Shown: positions 17,409-26,382, counted from the first letter of the stretch. The stretch is DNA of 64,000 nucleotides from an uncultured Bacilli bacterium (GCA_934096295.1 CAKOLL010000002.1:1-64000); one strand, 5' to 3'. The notes: generated from the sequence alone by a model not told the origin. Numbers and translations: made by a program.

Positions 17409-18992
17409 ATGGATAACAAAAAAATAAAAATAGTTAGTATTATATCTATAATTGCGCTTGCACTAACTCTAGTTGCTGCAACATATGCATATTTTGTTGC
17501 TCAGACAGGTGAAGGTGCTCAAACTGATATTAATATAAATTCTAATACCGTAGATACTTTTACATTTGAGGCTGGTTCAGCATTAAATTTATCACTTAAT
17601 CAAGAAAATTTTGCAAGTGGCAAAGGAAATCAAACGGGTACAACGTTTGCTAAAGCAATGTTAAGTGCAAATAATAAAACAAATACTGCAACTGAACATT
17701 ATTATTTGTATTTAAATATATCAAATAATACATTTACTTATTCAATAGATAATAATACACCAGAAATTTTATTATCTATTAAAGATGGTAGTAATAATGA
17801 AATAACTACTTTAACAGGCTTAACTTATAAAACGGTTACTGATGGAAAAGGTGCATCAATAAAAGGCTTTGATATAACAAATAAAACAGGATTAGTAACA
17901 ATATTAAATAATAGAGAAATAACAACTACAAGTACTAAAACAGAAGAGTGGAATGTAACAGTAACATTTGTAAATTATAATTCTAATCAAGCTGGTAATG
18001 CAGGAAAAAGTTTTAATGCTAAGTTGATGATTCAAAAGGAGAAAATTAAAGAGACTGTAGCCACTGTTTGTTCTAATGGACAAACTTTAAGTTCATGTAT
18101 TATAGCAATGGATGGAAAAGATGATACCCTATATCATCATACAAGCTCGTTAACAAATGGAGCAGGAGATAACTCATATAGATATGCAGGAGCAAGTGAA
18201 AGTGTAAATAACTTTGTATGTTTTGGTTCAACAACAAGTCCATGCCCAACAGATAATCTATATCGAATAATCGGAGTATTCGAAGATAAAGTAAAATTAA
18301 TAAAATATGATTATGCTAATAGTAATCTACTTGGAACAAATGGAGATTATGTGGGTTCAAAAACTCCAGATGCATCGTACTATAAAGGTGGTTTATCAAA
18401 AATAGATGCATATTACTGGAATTATAAAAATAATACATCGATAAACTCTGGATGGGGTTCAAATGAATGGAGTACAAGTTTACTAAACAAAACAAATTTA
18501 AATACAAATTATTTAAATAATATAGGTACAACATGGTCAAATTTGATTGAAGATGCAACATGGAAAGTAAGTGGACACACAACACATTCAGTAACACCAA
18601 GCGTAATGTATACAGCGGAAATAACAAATGCTACCAAAACATATGGACCTAGTGATGGTACATCTAAAATAGGGCTAATGTATGTAAGTGACTATGGATT
18701 TGCAGCAAGTCCAAGTGCGTGGACAACAACTCTAGATAAGTATCATGGTAACGATGCGAATGGAACATCAATAAGAACAATAAATTGGATATATATGGGA
18801 AATGAAGAATGGACAATTTCGCCTCGTTCTTCGAACAGCAGCACTGTGTTTACTTTGAGCTACAACGGCTTCCTGGGCTACTTCAACGCGAACGGTGGCT
18901 ATGGCTCTCGTCCAGTCTTGTATCTAAAGTCTTCTGTTCTCTTTGCTGGGGGATCTGGAACTAAAGATTCGCCAATAACTTTGGTAGTATGA
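17409..18992 (+). CDS. Secreted, membrane-anchored variable protein 2 (probable DGR target)
   Basis: 527 aa. A signal anchor (SIISIIALALTLVAATYAYF, about residues 10-29) ends in ATYAYF as in SipW-dependent TasA/CalY-like proteins. A beta-rich domain (about 35-215) follows, then a C-terminal module (about 245-527) sharing VNNFVCFGSTTSPCP, LYRIIGVFE, GLMYVSDYGFAASPSAW and WTIS with the protein at 1245-2840. WTIS starts at residue 468; residues 472-500 are variable, then RP, LYLKSSV and the end GSGTKDSPITLVV. GGAG precedes the ATG. Expected to sit on the cell surface and bind a ligand through the variable tip; ligand unknown. Confidence 0.82.
   Translation: MDNKKIKIVSIISIIALALTLVAATYAYFVAQTGEGAQTDININSNTVDTFTFEAGSALNLSLNQENFASGKGNQTGTTFAKAMLSANNKTNTATEHYYLYLNISNNTFTYSIDNNTPEILLSIKDGSNNEITTLTGLTYKTVTDGKGASIKGFDITNKTGLVTILNNREITTTSTKTEEWNVTVTFVNYNSNQAGNAGKSFNAKLMIQKEKIKETVATVCSNGQTLSSCIIAMDGKDDTLYHHTSSLTNGAGDNSYRYAGASESVNNFVCFGSTTSPCPTDNLYRIIGVFEDKVKLIKYDYANSNLLGTNGDYVGSKTPDASYYKGGLSKIDAYYWNYKNNTSINSGWGSNEWSTSLLNKTNLNTNYLNNIGTTWSNLIEDATWKVSGHTTHSVTPSVMYTAEITNATKTYGPSDGTSKIGLMYVSDYGFAASPSAWTTTLDKYHGNDANGTSIRTINWIYMGNEEWTISPRSSNSSTVFTLSYNGFLGYFNANGGYGSRPVLYLKSSVLFAGGSGTKDSPITLVV
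18810..18935 (+). other. Variable region VR2 of a probable DGR target
   Basis: 42 codons matching VR1 in length without gaps. By hand count 52 of the 96 bases at 18822-18917 are G or C. Of the 29 core codons 24 end in C or T, 5 in G and none in A, unlike the rest of the gene. Typical codons are AAC, AGC, TAC, GGC and TTC, which AAC would give when both adenines are mutable. Third bases also differ between VR1 and VR2 at several sites, so the two probably come from related but distinct templates. Confidence 0.74.
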
Positions 18993-19006
18993 TAAACTTT
19001 GGTTAA

Positions 19007-19036
19007 GCGCGGCTGGTGGGGGTATCCACCCCGCGC
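19007..19036. other. GC-rich hairpin/cruciform behind VR2
   Basis: GCGCGG (19007-19012) pairs with CCGCGC (19031-19036) and GGTGG (19015-19019) with CCACC (19026-19030); a CT bulge separates the two stems and the loop is GGGTAT. It lies 14 nt after the stop codon. No T tract follows, so it is not an ordinary terminator. DGR targets often need a hairpin just behind the variable region. A weaker hairpin, ATAGTT/AACTAT, follows at 19059-19078. Confidence 0.7.
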
Positions 19037-19164
19037 CGCCGAGTTATAAAATAATTAGATAGTTTGCTTGCTAACTATAGAAATGAGGTATAAAATTTAG
19101 CTAAAGTTATCAATAAGAATATTAGGGTGTTAATAATTTATTATAGTAAGGGAGTAAGATAAAT

Positions 19165-19896
19165 ATGGAAAAAAGTAATAAAATATATATGATAGTGATA
19201 TTTGTGTGTGCAGCACTTGTTATTGGTTTATGTGGTTATGCAATAATAACTCATAAAGATGAAAAGATTAGTGATGCAATAAAATTTAAAAATGAATATG
19301 AAGCATTAAATGAACTAGTTAATGAAAATAGTGAAGAAAAGTATGTAAATGTGGAAATACCTGAAGAAAATCCAATTGTTTATAAAACTGGTAAAGAAAT
19401 TGTAGATATTTTAAAGAATGAAGATGCAGTTATTTACTTTGGATTTGCGGCTTGTCCATGGTGTCGTAATGCTGTTCCAGTACTAATTGATACAGCTAAA
19501 GAATTAAATGTTGAAAAAATTTATTATGTTGATATTTTAGATATGAGAGATACATATAAGTTTTCTGGAAGCATTGAACCTGAACAAACTAAAAAAGGTA
19601 CTGATGCATATTATGAAATATTGAAATTTTTAGATAAAAAGTTAGAAAAATTTTATGTAAAAGATGATGCTGGTAATATGTATGATACTGGTGTTAAGAG
19701 ATTATATGCTCCGACGGTTGTGGGTGTTAAAAATGGAAAAGTTGTAGGATTTCATGTTGCTACGGTTGAAAGTCAAACAGATCCTTATGAAACTTTAACT
19801 GATAAACAAAAAGAAGAGTTGAAAAAAGAATATAAGACTATTATTGAAGCAGTTAATAAAAAAGATAATGTTTGTAAAGATAATAGTGCTTGTTAA
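19165..19896 (+). CDS. Membrane-anchored thioredoxin-like protein
   Basis: 243 aa. One N-terminal membrane segment (IYMIVIFVCAALVIGLCGYAII), a linker, then a thioredoxin-like fold with active site CPWC (FGFAACPWCRNAVP, about residue 96). The cis-Pro position may be in YAPTVVGVKNGKVVG. It resembles the bacteriocin-transport-accessory/PedC-like thioredoxins. It probably works outside the membrane, making or exchanging disulfides in exported proteins. A terminator follows closely. Confidence 0.85.
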   Translation: MEKSNKIYMIVIFVCAALVIGLCGYAIITHKDEKISDAIKFKNEYEALNELVNENSEEKYVNVEIPEENPIVYKTGKEIVDILKNEDAVIYFGFAACPWCRNAVPVLIDTAKELNVEKIYYVDILDMRDTYKFSGSIEPEQTKKGTDAYYEILKFLDKKLEKFYVKDDAGNMYDTGVKRLYAPTVVGVKNGKVVGFHVATVESQTDPYETLTDKQKEELKKEYKTIIEAVNKKDNVCKDNSAC

Positions 19897-19898
19897 CG

Positions 19899-19928
19899 AA
19901 GATTATTTATAATCTTTGTTTTTTTTTC
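19899..19928 (+). terminator. Terminator after the thioredoxin-like gene
   Basis: AAGATTAT, a two-base centre, ATAATCTT, then G and a long T run; the functional loop is probably four bases after fraying. Confidence 0.85.
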
Positions 19929-19986
19929 TTGTTTATGGCTTGTAAATATAGTATAATTTTAATAGAATGAAATGGGATGATTTTAA

Positions 19987-20919
19987 ATGGCTAAGAAAAA
20001 AGTTATAGTTATAAATGATCAAGAGTTAACACCAACAACGCTAGCTATTAAACAAGATAAGAAAAAAGCTAGTATTTTTGGTATAGTTTGGATTATTATT
20101 ATTTTTGGTATTTTTATTGCTGGAGTAATTTATTTACCTGAGATATCTCAATATATTAATAATTATTTAAATCCTGATATAGTTGTACCTAATAATCCAA
20201 CTAATGATAATAAAGATAATACTGATGATGATAATTCAGAAGATGTAATAAAAGAATATGTTGTTAGTGAAAATCTAGAAATAGTTTTTGATAAATTTAA
20301 AATCAATAATATTAATATATCTAATAATAAAATAAATTTAGATATTGTTAATACTGGAGAAGAAATATTAGATTTGGCTAGTTATGATTATTTTATTAAT
20401 TTCTATAATCAAAATAAAAAGTTACTTGAAAGAGTAATGTTACAAGATGGTATAGTTAGTCCAAATTCTAATTTAACTGTGAGTTTTGATTTAGTTGATT
20501 CTAATGTATATTCATTAACTGTATTAGAGATAAGTGAAGATAATTATCCTACATTTGTGGCACCAGCGGATGCTAATAATATGGCAACATATTCATGTAG
20601 TAAAGATTATGAAACTGTAAGTTATTTATTAAATAATAATAAAGTTTATGCTATTAATCTATTATATGAGGTAAGTAATACGGATGCTAATTTTAATACA
20701 TTATATGGTACTTATCAAGCAATGCAAACAGCATACAGTGTTATAAATGGTGTTTCATCTACTTTAGATGTTGTAGATAATGTTCTTACATTTAGAACAC
20801 TAATTAATTTAAATACTCTAGGGGATGAAAAAATTAATTTAAAGACTTTTTACCCAAAAGATACTGATGCGAAAGTAATTAATTTTGAATTAACATCAAT
20901 GGGTTATACATGTAAATAG
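19987..20919 (+). CDS. Single-pass membrane protein with extracytoplasmic domain, hypothetical
   Basis: 310 aa. A basic cytoplasmic start (about 35 residues), one membrane segment (IFGIVWIIIIFGIFIAGVIYLP), an Asp/Asn-rich linker, then an extracytoplasmic region with a beta-sandwich look (FDKFKINNINISNNKINLDIVNTGEEIL, about 95-190) and a second domain (about 195-310) with two cysteines. I do not recognise a family. It sits 9 nt before scpA on the same strand and probably shares its transcript. The ATG has a weak GGGATG-type site upstream. Confidence 0.72.
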   Translation: MAKKKVIVINDQELTPTTLAIKQDKKKASIFGIVWIIIIFGIFIAGVIYLPEISQYINNYLNPDIVVPNNPTNDNKDNTDDDNSEDVIKEYVVSENLEIVFDKFKINNINISNNKINLDIVNTGEEILDLASYDYFINFYNQNKKLLERVMLQDGIVSPNSNLTVSFDLVDSNVYSLTVLEISEDNYPTFVAPADANNMATYSCSKDYETVSYLLNNNKVYAINLLYEVSNTDANFNTLYGTYQAMQTAYSVINGVSSTLDVVDNVLTFRTLINLNTLGDEKINLKTFYPKDTDAKVINFELTSMGYTCK

Positions 20920-20928
20920 GGAGGTTTT

Positions 20929-21648
20929 ATGAAGCTTTGTATTAATGATTTTGAGGGGCCACTTGATTTGCTCCTTCATTTAGTTAAAACTGCTAAAATG
21001 GATATTTATGAAATTGATACAAAATATATTATAGATAAATATTTAGAGTTTATAGAAAGTATACCAAAAGACGATTTAGATGATGCAAGTGAATATTTAG
21101 TTATGGCTGCAGAATTAATTCATTTAAAAAGTAGATTGTTACTTAATTTAGATAGTGATAGTGATGATAATGATGATTTTACTATTAATAGTGAAGAGGA
21201 TTTAAAAAATAAATTAATAGAATATGAAAGATATCAAAATGTAACTAATGTATTTAAAGAATTAGAAGAAAAAAGAAATGAGTTTTTTACAAAGTTACCA
21301 GAAAATTTAAATATATTTGTTGATAAAAAAGAAAAATTAGAAGGTAATATGGATGTGGAACTTTTAAAAAATGCAATGTTAGAATTAAATAAAAGAATGT
21401 CATATCAAAAACCTATTAACACAAGAATTACAAGGAAAGAAATTAGTGTTGAAGAAAGAAAAGAATATATTAGAGAATATATTAGTAAAAGGGGTAATGT
21501 TAAGTTTACTGATCTTTTTGAAGATTATACTAAAGATTTAGTAGTTGCAACATTTTTATCAATTTTAGATATGTGCAAACAAAGGGAAATTACTCTAAAA
21601 CAAGATACTAATTTTGGAGAAATATATATAGAAAGAGTGAAAGAATGA
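20929..21648 (+). CDS. scpA: Segregation and condensation protein A
   Basis: 239 aa. Kleisin subunit of the Smc-ScpAB condensin. The N-terminal block FEGPLDLLLHLVKTAKMDIYEID is diagnostic, as is EYLVMAAELIHLKSRLLL. The C-terminal winged helix contains FTDLFEDYTKDLVVATFLSILDMCK. GGGAGG lies 6 nt before the ATG. It overlaps scpB by 4 nt. Confidence 0.97.
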   Translation: MKLCINDFEGPLDLLLHLVKTAKMDIYEIDTKYIIDKYLEFIESIPKDDLDDASEYLVMAAELIHLKSRLLLNLDSDSDDNDDFTINSEEDLKNKLIEYERYQNVTNVFKELEEKRNEFFTKLPENLNIFVDKKEKLEGNMDVELLKNAMLELNKRMSYQKPINTRITRKEISVEERKEYIREYISKRGNVKFTDLFEDYTKDLVVATFLSILDMCKQREITLKQDTNFGEIYIERVKE

Positions 21649-22208
21649 ACAAAGAAGCAGTTTTGGAAGGCCTTTTATTTGTTGTAGGTGATGAAGGTAT
21701 TACATTAGATAATATCGTAGAAATAATGGCTATTACAAAAAAAGAAGCTCAGGAATTACTTAAGAATTTAAGAGAAGAGTATAATAAAGATAATAGAGGT
21801 ATTAGGATTAGCTTTATCGGAGATGCTTTTAAACTTACAACTAAACAAGAACATAAAGAATATTATCAAAAGTTAATTACTACGAGAGGTACAAATACTT
21901 TATCGCAAGCAGCTTTAGAAACATTAGCTATTATTGCTTATAATCAACCTATTACTAGGGCTGAGGTTGATGAACTTAGAGGGTTAGCAAGTATTAATAT
22001 GATAAGAAAATTAATGGCTAAAGACCTTGTTAAGATAAGTGGTAAAAGTAATTTACCTGGAAAGCCTAATTTATATCGTACAACTAGTGAATTTTTGGAT
22101 TACTTTGGGCTTGCTACGATTAGTGATTTACCAGATTTACCAATGGATAATGGAAATGATACAGATGAACAAGAATTATTTACATCTATTTATAAAGAGG
22201 AAAAATAA
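21645..22208 (+). CDS. scpB: Segregation and condensation protein B
   Basis: 187 aa. Dimeric winged-helix partner of ScpA. It contains LEGLLFVVGDEGITL at the start, then LSQAALETLAIIAYNQPITRAEVDELRG, the family hallmark, and GKPNLYRTTSEFLDYFGL near the end. It overlaps scpA (ATGA), which fits the usual coupled translation of the pair. Confidence 0.97.
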   Translation: MNKEAVLEGLLFVVGDEGITLDNIVEIMAITKKEAQELLKNLREEYNKDNRGIRISFIGDAFKLTTKQEHKEYYQKLITTRGTNTLSQAALETLAIIAYNQPITRAEVDELRGLASINMIRKLMAKDLVKISGKSNLPGKPNLYRTTSEFLDYFGLATISDLPDLPMDNGNDTDEQELFTSIYKEEK

Positions 22209-22251
22209 CATATTTTAATAAGTCTAGTGCATAATATTTAATGGTGATACT

Positions 22252-22776
22252 ATGTCTTTAAAGAAAATTAAAATAATTAATGTTGTTTTTCTTTTTTTAC
22301 TATCTTTTTTGTGGCACTTTATGTATGATTGGTTTCCAAATAACATATTTGCTTTAGTTTTTCCAGTTAATGAATCTATTTGGGAACATATGAAAATTAT
22401 TTATTATTGTTTACTATTGGGAAGTGTTTTAGAATTTATTTTATGTAAAAAAAATAATATAAAAATAAATAACTTTTATATTGAAGCTATGGTTAAATCA
22501 TTACTTGGGGTTATATTTTATTTAATTATTTTTATTCCTCTTTACTTATGGCTAGGTGAGTCAATGGTTATTTCAATTGGTTTAATGTTTGTTACTTATA
22601 TTTTTATGGAATTTATAGGATATAAAATATTAACTGGTGAAGAGATGAATATTAATATATTACCTGTTATAATTATTGCTTTAGGTTGTATAATGTTTGT
22701 TATTTTAACTTTTTATCCGTTACATAACTTCTTATTTTTTGATGAAGTAAAGTTTGGTTATGGAATATTAAAGTAA
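22252..22776 (+). CDS. DUF6512-like integral membrane protein
   Basis: 174 aa, about five membrane segments. The motif FPVNESIWEHMKIIYY (about residues 37-52) is characteristic of DUF6512 proteins; the preceding WHFMYDWFPNN also fits. Function unknown. GGTGAT precedes the ATG. It follows scpB by 43 nt and is closed by the terminator at 22808-22831. Confidence 0.8.
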   Translation: MSLKKIKIINVVFLFLLSFLWHFMYDWFPNNIFALVFPVNESIWEHMKIIYYCLLLGSVLEFILCKKNNIKINNFYIEAMVKSLLGVIFYLIIFIPLYLWLGESMVISIGLMFVTYIFMEFIGYKILTGEEMNINILPVIIIALGCIMFVILTFYPLHNFLFFDEVKFGYGILK

Positions 22777-22807
22777 AATCATGTATCATAAAAAAATTGT
22801 AAATTAA

Positions 22808-22831
22808 AAAAGTCCATTTATGAGGACTTTT
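22808..22831. terminator. Bidirectional terminator between the DUF6512-like gene and tRNA-Leu
   Basis: AAAAGTCC, 8-nt loop, GGACTTTT, with A and T runs on both sides; it can serve both converging units. Confidence 0.82.
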
Positions 22832-22841
22832 ATTTGTTTTC

Positions 22842-22928
22842 TGGTGCCTGTATCCGGACTTGAACCGGAACTCCATTTCTGAAAATAGATTTTGAGTCTA
22901 TCGCGTCTACCAATTCCGCCATACAGGC
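22842..22928 (-). tRNA. tRNA-Leu (CAA)
   Basis: 87 nt on the minus strand, CCA encoded. The acceptor stem starts GCCTGTA and ends TACAGGC. The anticodon loop CTCAAAA carries CAA, and a long variable arm (class II) is present. The T arm contains GGTTCAAGTCC. Confidence 0.93.
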
Positions 22929-23053
22929 AAGTACAAATTAATTATAACATATATTTATCATAAATGGTATATTTTTTTGACATGTTTATATGGTTGTGTT
23001 AAAATACTAGTAATTTAGAGAAGTATTTTTGTAAAGAGAAAGGATAGATTATT

Positions 23054-23668
23054 ATGTCAAAATACAAAAAAGAATTAAGAGAGTTTAAAGAATTTAAAAA
23101 AAGTTTTAAATTTGAACAATTAGAAATAGTTGAAAAAAATAACGTTTATAAGTGTGATGGTGTAGTTATTAAAGATGAAAATGGTGTTGTTGGAGAAAGT
23201 GATAAGTGGGTAAATGTTGGTTATTCTTTAAGGGGAATATATCCTAAATTATTATCTAACTTATTTCCTTATAACTTTAAGTTTAAAGGTTGTACATTAA
23301 ATTCATTAGAATGTTTTTTTCAAGGAATAAAATTTAAAGATAAGAAATTGCAAAAAAAATTATTTAAATATAGTGGAAAAGAAGCTTTAGTTTTACAAAA
23401 AGCAACAACATATAATTGGAAAGAAACTGGCATTGTTTATTGGAGAGGTAAAGAAGTAAAAAGAGATTCAAAAGAATATGATGATATTATTGATGAATTA
23501 TATATAAGTGCAATTCAAAATGATTTTTATAGAAATGCCATTAAAAATTGTAAGTTGCCAATTGTTCATTTGGTTGGTGAAGAATTTAAGAATGAAACTG
23601 TATTTACAAGATATGAATTTGAATATATGTTAAATTGTTTACATGCTTTTTTAAGTAAAAAACAATAA
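23054..23668 (+). CDS. NADAR/YbiA-like domain protein
   Basis: 204 aa. The block LLSNLFPYNFKFKGCTLNSLECFFQGIKF (about 75-105) resembles the LSNFYP...F...G.....SEHYFQ..KF signature of NADAR (YbiA) proteins, which act on ADP-ribosyl or N-glycosidic substrates in riboflavin or NAD metabolism. The N-terminal 60 residues are basic and not recognised. The C-terminus DELYISAIQNDFYRNAIKNC fits the later helices. Catalytic residues cannot be assigned with confidence. It stands alone between tRNA-Leu and pepT. Confidence 0.6.
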   Translation: MSKYKKELREFKEFKKSFKFEQLEIVEKNNVYKCDGVVIKDENGVVGESDKWVNVGYSLRGIYPKLLSNLFPYNFKFKGCTLNSLECFFQGIKFKDKKLQKKLFKYSGKEALVLQKATTYNWKETGIVYWRGKEVKRDSKEYDDIIDELYISAIQNDFYRNAIKNCKLPIVHLVGEEFKNETVFTRYEFEYMLNCLHAFLSKKQ

Positions 23669-23690
23669 AAATTAAGTTTGGGGGATACTT

Positions 23691-24917
23691 ATGAATGTAT
23701 TAGAAAGATTTTTAAAATATGTATCTATTGATACAACATCTAATCCTTTTGGGATGAATAATCCTACTAGTGAGAATCAAAGAGAATTAGCGAATGTTTT
23801 AGTAAAAGAATTAAAAGATTTAAATATTGAAGTTTATTATGATGAAGTGCATTGTTATGTTTATGGAAAGTTATGTGGTAATAGTAATTTGCCTAGTATT
23901 GGTTTCGTTTCTCATTTAGATACGTCTTCAGCTGCAAGTGGAAAAAATATAAAACCTAGAATAATAAAAAATTATGATGGGAAGGATATTAACTTAGAAA
24001 ATGGAGATATTTTATCGGTTGAAAAATATAGTGATTTAAAAAATTATATTGGTAAAACTTTGATTACTACAGATGGTAATACTTTGCTTGGAGCTGATGA
24101 TAAGGCCGGTATCGCAGAGATTATGGATATGCTTGAGTATTATGCTTGCAGTAATGAAGCACATGGAGATATTTTAGTTTGTTTTACTCCGGATGAAGAA
24201 GTAAGTATGGGAACAAAGAATTTTGATACTAAACATTTTAATCCTGATTTTGCTTATACAGTGGATGGTAGTGATTTAGGTGAATTTTCATATGAAAATT
24301 TTAATGCTGGTTCAGCTTGTGTTACAATTAAAGGAGTTCCTGCTCATTTAGGGTATGCTAAAGGTTTATTAATCAATGCTTTAAGAGTAGCTGTTGAATT
24401 TGATGGTTTTGTACCTAAAGAGTATCCTGAAAATACTGAAGGTAAGGAAGGTTATTATGCTTTACATGACTTGAATGGTGATATAAGTGAAGCAAATCTT
24501 ATTTATCATATCAGAGATTTTGATCTTGAAAATTTTATAAAAAGAAAAAGAGTATTATTAAAAATAGTCGAACATTTAAATAAAAAATATGGTAATATTA
24601 TTGAAATAAGATTTAAAGATTTATATTATAATATGTATGATATTATAAAAAAAGAAAAAACTTTAATAGATGGAACTTTAAAAGCTATGACAGAAATAGG
24701 AATTACACCAAAAGTTGTTCCAATAAGAGGCGGTACTGATGGAACAAAAATTAGTACTATGGGGATTCCTTGTCCTAATTTAGGTGCTGGAGGTCATAAT
24801 TTTCATGGTGTTCATGAATATGTTTGTTTAGAAGATATGGCAAAAATAAGTGAAATATTAAAAAATATTGTTAGAACTTTTTCTAAGGAAATGGTTAGAA
24901 AAAGAGAAAAAGAGTAG
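23691..24917 (+). CDS. pepT: Peptidase T (tripeptide aminopeptidase)
   Basis: 408 aa, typical length. M20 metallopeptidase releasing N-terminal residues from tripeptides in the cytoplasm. Metal ligands lie in GFVSHLDTS (His and the following Asp), LLGADDKAG (bridging Asp), TPDEEVSMG (catalytic Glu and ligand), YTVDGSDLGE and GGHNFHGVHE near the C-terminus. GRGxDG-like REGGTDGT appears as IRGGTDGTKIS. A GGGGG tract precedes the ATG. Confidence 0.96.
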   Translation: MNVLERFLKYVSIDTTSNPFGMNNPTSENQRELANVLVKELKDLNIEVYYDEVHCYVYGKLCGNSNLPSIGFVSHLDTSSAASGKNIKPRIIKNYDGKDINLENGDILSVEKYSDLKNYIGKTLITTDGNTLLGADDKAGIAEIMDMLEYYACSNEAHGDILVCFTPDEEVSMGTKNFDTKHFNPDFAYTVDGSDLGEFSYENFNAGSACVTIKGVPAHLGYAKGLLINALRVAVEFDGFVPKEYPENTEGKEGYYALHDLNGDISEANLIYHIRDFDLENFIKRKRVLLKIVEHLNKKYGNIIEIRFKDLYYNMYDIIKKEKTLIDGTLKAMTEIGITPKVVPIRGGTDGTKISTMGIPCPNLGAGGHNFHGVHEYVCLEDMAKISEILKNIVRTFSKEMVRKREKE

Positions 24918-24937
24918 TAAATATACTCTGTGTGTGA

Positions 24938-24943
24938 TATAAT
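24938..24943 (+). promoter_or_regulatory. Extended -10 promoter of the hisS leader
   Basis: TATAAT preceded by TGA, an extended -10. No good -35 is visible. The leader peptide starts 25 nt downstream. Confidence 0.6.
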
Positions 24944-24968
24944 TTAGTTACTTGAAAGGATGTATTTT

Positions 24969-25031
24969 ATGAAAAAGTTTGAAATGTCTTTTCATAATCA
25001 TAAAATCACGCACTTGGGTTTGCAACATTAA
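24969..25031 (+). CDS. Histidine-rich leader peptide for hisS attenuation
   Basis: 20 codons from ATG to TAA with AAAGGA 8 nt upstream. Four of the residues are His (codons 9, 11, 15 and 20), in the second half of the peptide. It ends just before mutually exclusive hairpins and 58 nt before hisS. This is the classical layout of ribosome-mediated attenuation: shortage of charged His-tRNA stalls the ribosome at the His codons. The peptide itself has no expected function. Confidence 0.8.
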   Translation: MKKFEMSFHNHKITHLGLQH

Positions 25032-25067
25032 AGTTGTTACAAGTGCTTATTAAAGTGCTTGTTTTTT
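25010..25067 (+). promoter_or_regulatory. Transcription attenuator of hisS (antiterminator/terminator)
   Basis: Terminator: CAAGTGCTT (25040-25048), loop ATTA, AAGTGCTTG (25053-25061) with two G-U pairs, then T6. Antiterminator: GCACTTG inside the leader peptide (25010-25016) pairs perfectly with CAAGTGC (25040-25046); a small CAAC/GTTG hairpin (25023-25036) stacks inside. Both structures need 25040-25046, so only one can form. A ribosome stalled at the early His codons leaves 25010-25016 free and favours read-through into hisS. Confidence 0.8.
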
Positions 25068-25089
25068 AATAACGGAAAGGAAGTCAAAT

Positions 25090-26382
25090 ATGAAAATACA
25101 AAATGTAAAAGGTGGTTATGATTTTTTACCTAAAGAACAAAAAATTAGAAATTATATAAACAAAATTTTAAAAACTACATTTGAAGAATTTGGGTATCAA
25201 CCTATTGAAACACCGATACTTTGTTACTTGGATATGCTTGTAGATAAGTATGATGAAAATAATGATTTATTAAAAGAAATATATAAATTAACTGATCAAG
25301 GGAATCGTAAGTTAGGCCTTAGATATGATTTAACTGTACCTTTTGCAAAGTTTATTGCTTTAAATAAGAATAATATTAATTTACCATTTAAAAGATATGA
25401 AATTGCTAAAGTTTTTAGGGATGGTCCAGTTAAAGTGGGTAGAGATAGAGAATTTACGCAATGTGATGCTGATGTTGTAGGTATATCTGGAGAGTTAGTT
25501 GAAGCGGAATTATTAAGTTTATATATTACAGCTTTTAAAAGATTAGATATTGATATCATTATTAAATATAATAATAGAAATTTAATGCGTGGCTTAATTA
25601 GTGAGGTTGGAATAGAAGATAGCAAAATAAGTAGTGTTATTACTATAATTGATAAAATGAATAAAATAACTGAGACTGAACTTGTTAAGTATTTAGTGGA
25701 CTTAGGCATAGAAGAAACAAAAGTAAGTAGTTTACTGTTAATGTTTAAGATGGATTTGGAAAGTATTAAGAGTAGATTTGTAAATAGTGATAATGAAGTA
25801 TTAAAAACTGGTATTATGGAAATTGATAGTTTAAGTAATTATATTAAGAAGTTAGGGTATAATGATAAATGTATTCTTGATTTAACACTTGCTCGTGGTC
25901 AAGATTATTATACTGGCAATGTGTTTGAAGTGTATGATAAAAGTGGTGTTGTTACAAGTTCTATCGGTGGTGGTGGAAGATATGATAACATGATTGGTGA
26001 ATATATTAATGATGGTGAAGTGTATCCTGCGGTTGGTATTAGTTTTGGATTAACATCAATATTTGAAATATTAAAAACTAGAGAAGAATTTAATAAGAAT
26101 AGTAGTGTAGAGTTATTTATTATTCCGATGTCGGTTAAAATTGAAGCATTAGATTTAGCTAATAAACTAAGAGATATGGGAATAAATGTGGAAATTGAAA
26201 TGAAAGATAGAAAATTAAAAAGAAGTCTTGATTTTGCAAATAGAGAAAATATTCCATATGTAATAATTCTTGGTGAAGATGAAATAAATAATAAAAGGTT
26301 TGTATTAAAAGATATGTTTAAAAGTAATAATATTGATGTTAGTATGGATAATTTAGATGTAATAAAGGATTATTTAAAATAA
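25090..26382 (+). CDS. hisS: Histidine-tRNA ligase
   Basis: 430 aa, full length class II synthetase. Motif 1 region is KGGYDFLPKEQKIRNYI...EFGYQPIETPIL, motif 2 is KRYEIAKVFRDGPVKVGRDREFTQCDADVVG, the His-specific motif is LTLARGQDYYTGNVFEVY and motif 3 is YPAVGISFGLTSIFEIL. A C-terminal anticodon-binding domain is present. It is preceded by a His-rich leader peptide and attenuator, so it is probably controlled by histidyl-tRNA charging. The stop overlaps the next ATG. Confidence 0.97.
   Translation: MKIQNVKGGYDFLPKEQKIRNYINKILKTTFEEFGYQPIETPILCYLDMLVDKYDENNDLLKEIYKLTDQGNRKLGLRYDLTVPFAKFIALNKNNINLPFKRYEIAKVFRDGPVKVGRDREFTQCDADVVGISGELVEAELLSLYITAFKRLDIDIIIKYNNRNLMRGLISEVGIEDSKISSVITIIDKMNKITETELVKYLVDLGIEETKVSSLLLMFKMDLESIKSRFVNSDNEVLKTGIMEIDSLSNYIKKLGYNDKCILDLTLARGQDYYTGNVFEVYDKSGVVTSSIGGGGRYDNMIGEYINDGEVYPAVGISFGLTSIFEILKTREEFNKNSSVELFIIPMSVKIEALDLANKLRDMGINVEIEMKDRKLKRSLDFANRENIPYVIILGEDEINNKRFVLKDMFKSNNIDVSMDNLDVIKDYLK

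Noticed and set aside
19007..19036. Ordinary terminator for variable protein 2
   Set aside because: The GC hairpin is not followed by a T tract.
24944..25089. T-box in front of hisS
   Set aside because: No AGGTGG-type T-box sequence or Stem I; the leader is only about 130 nt and has a His-rich ORF.
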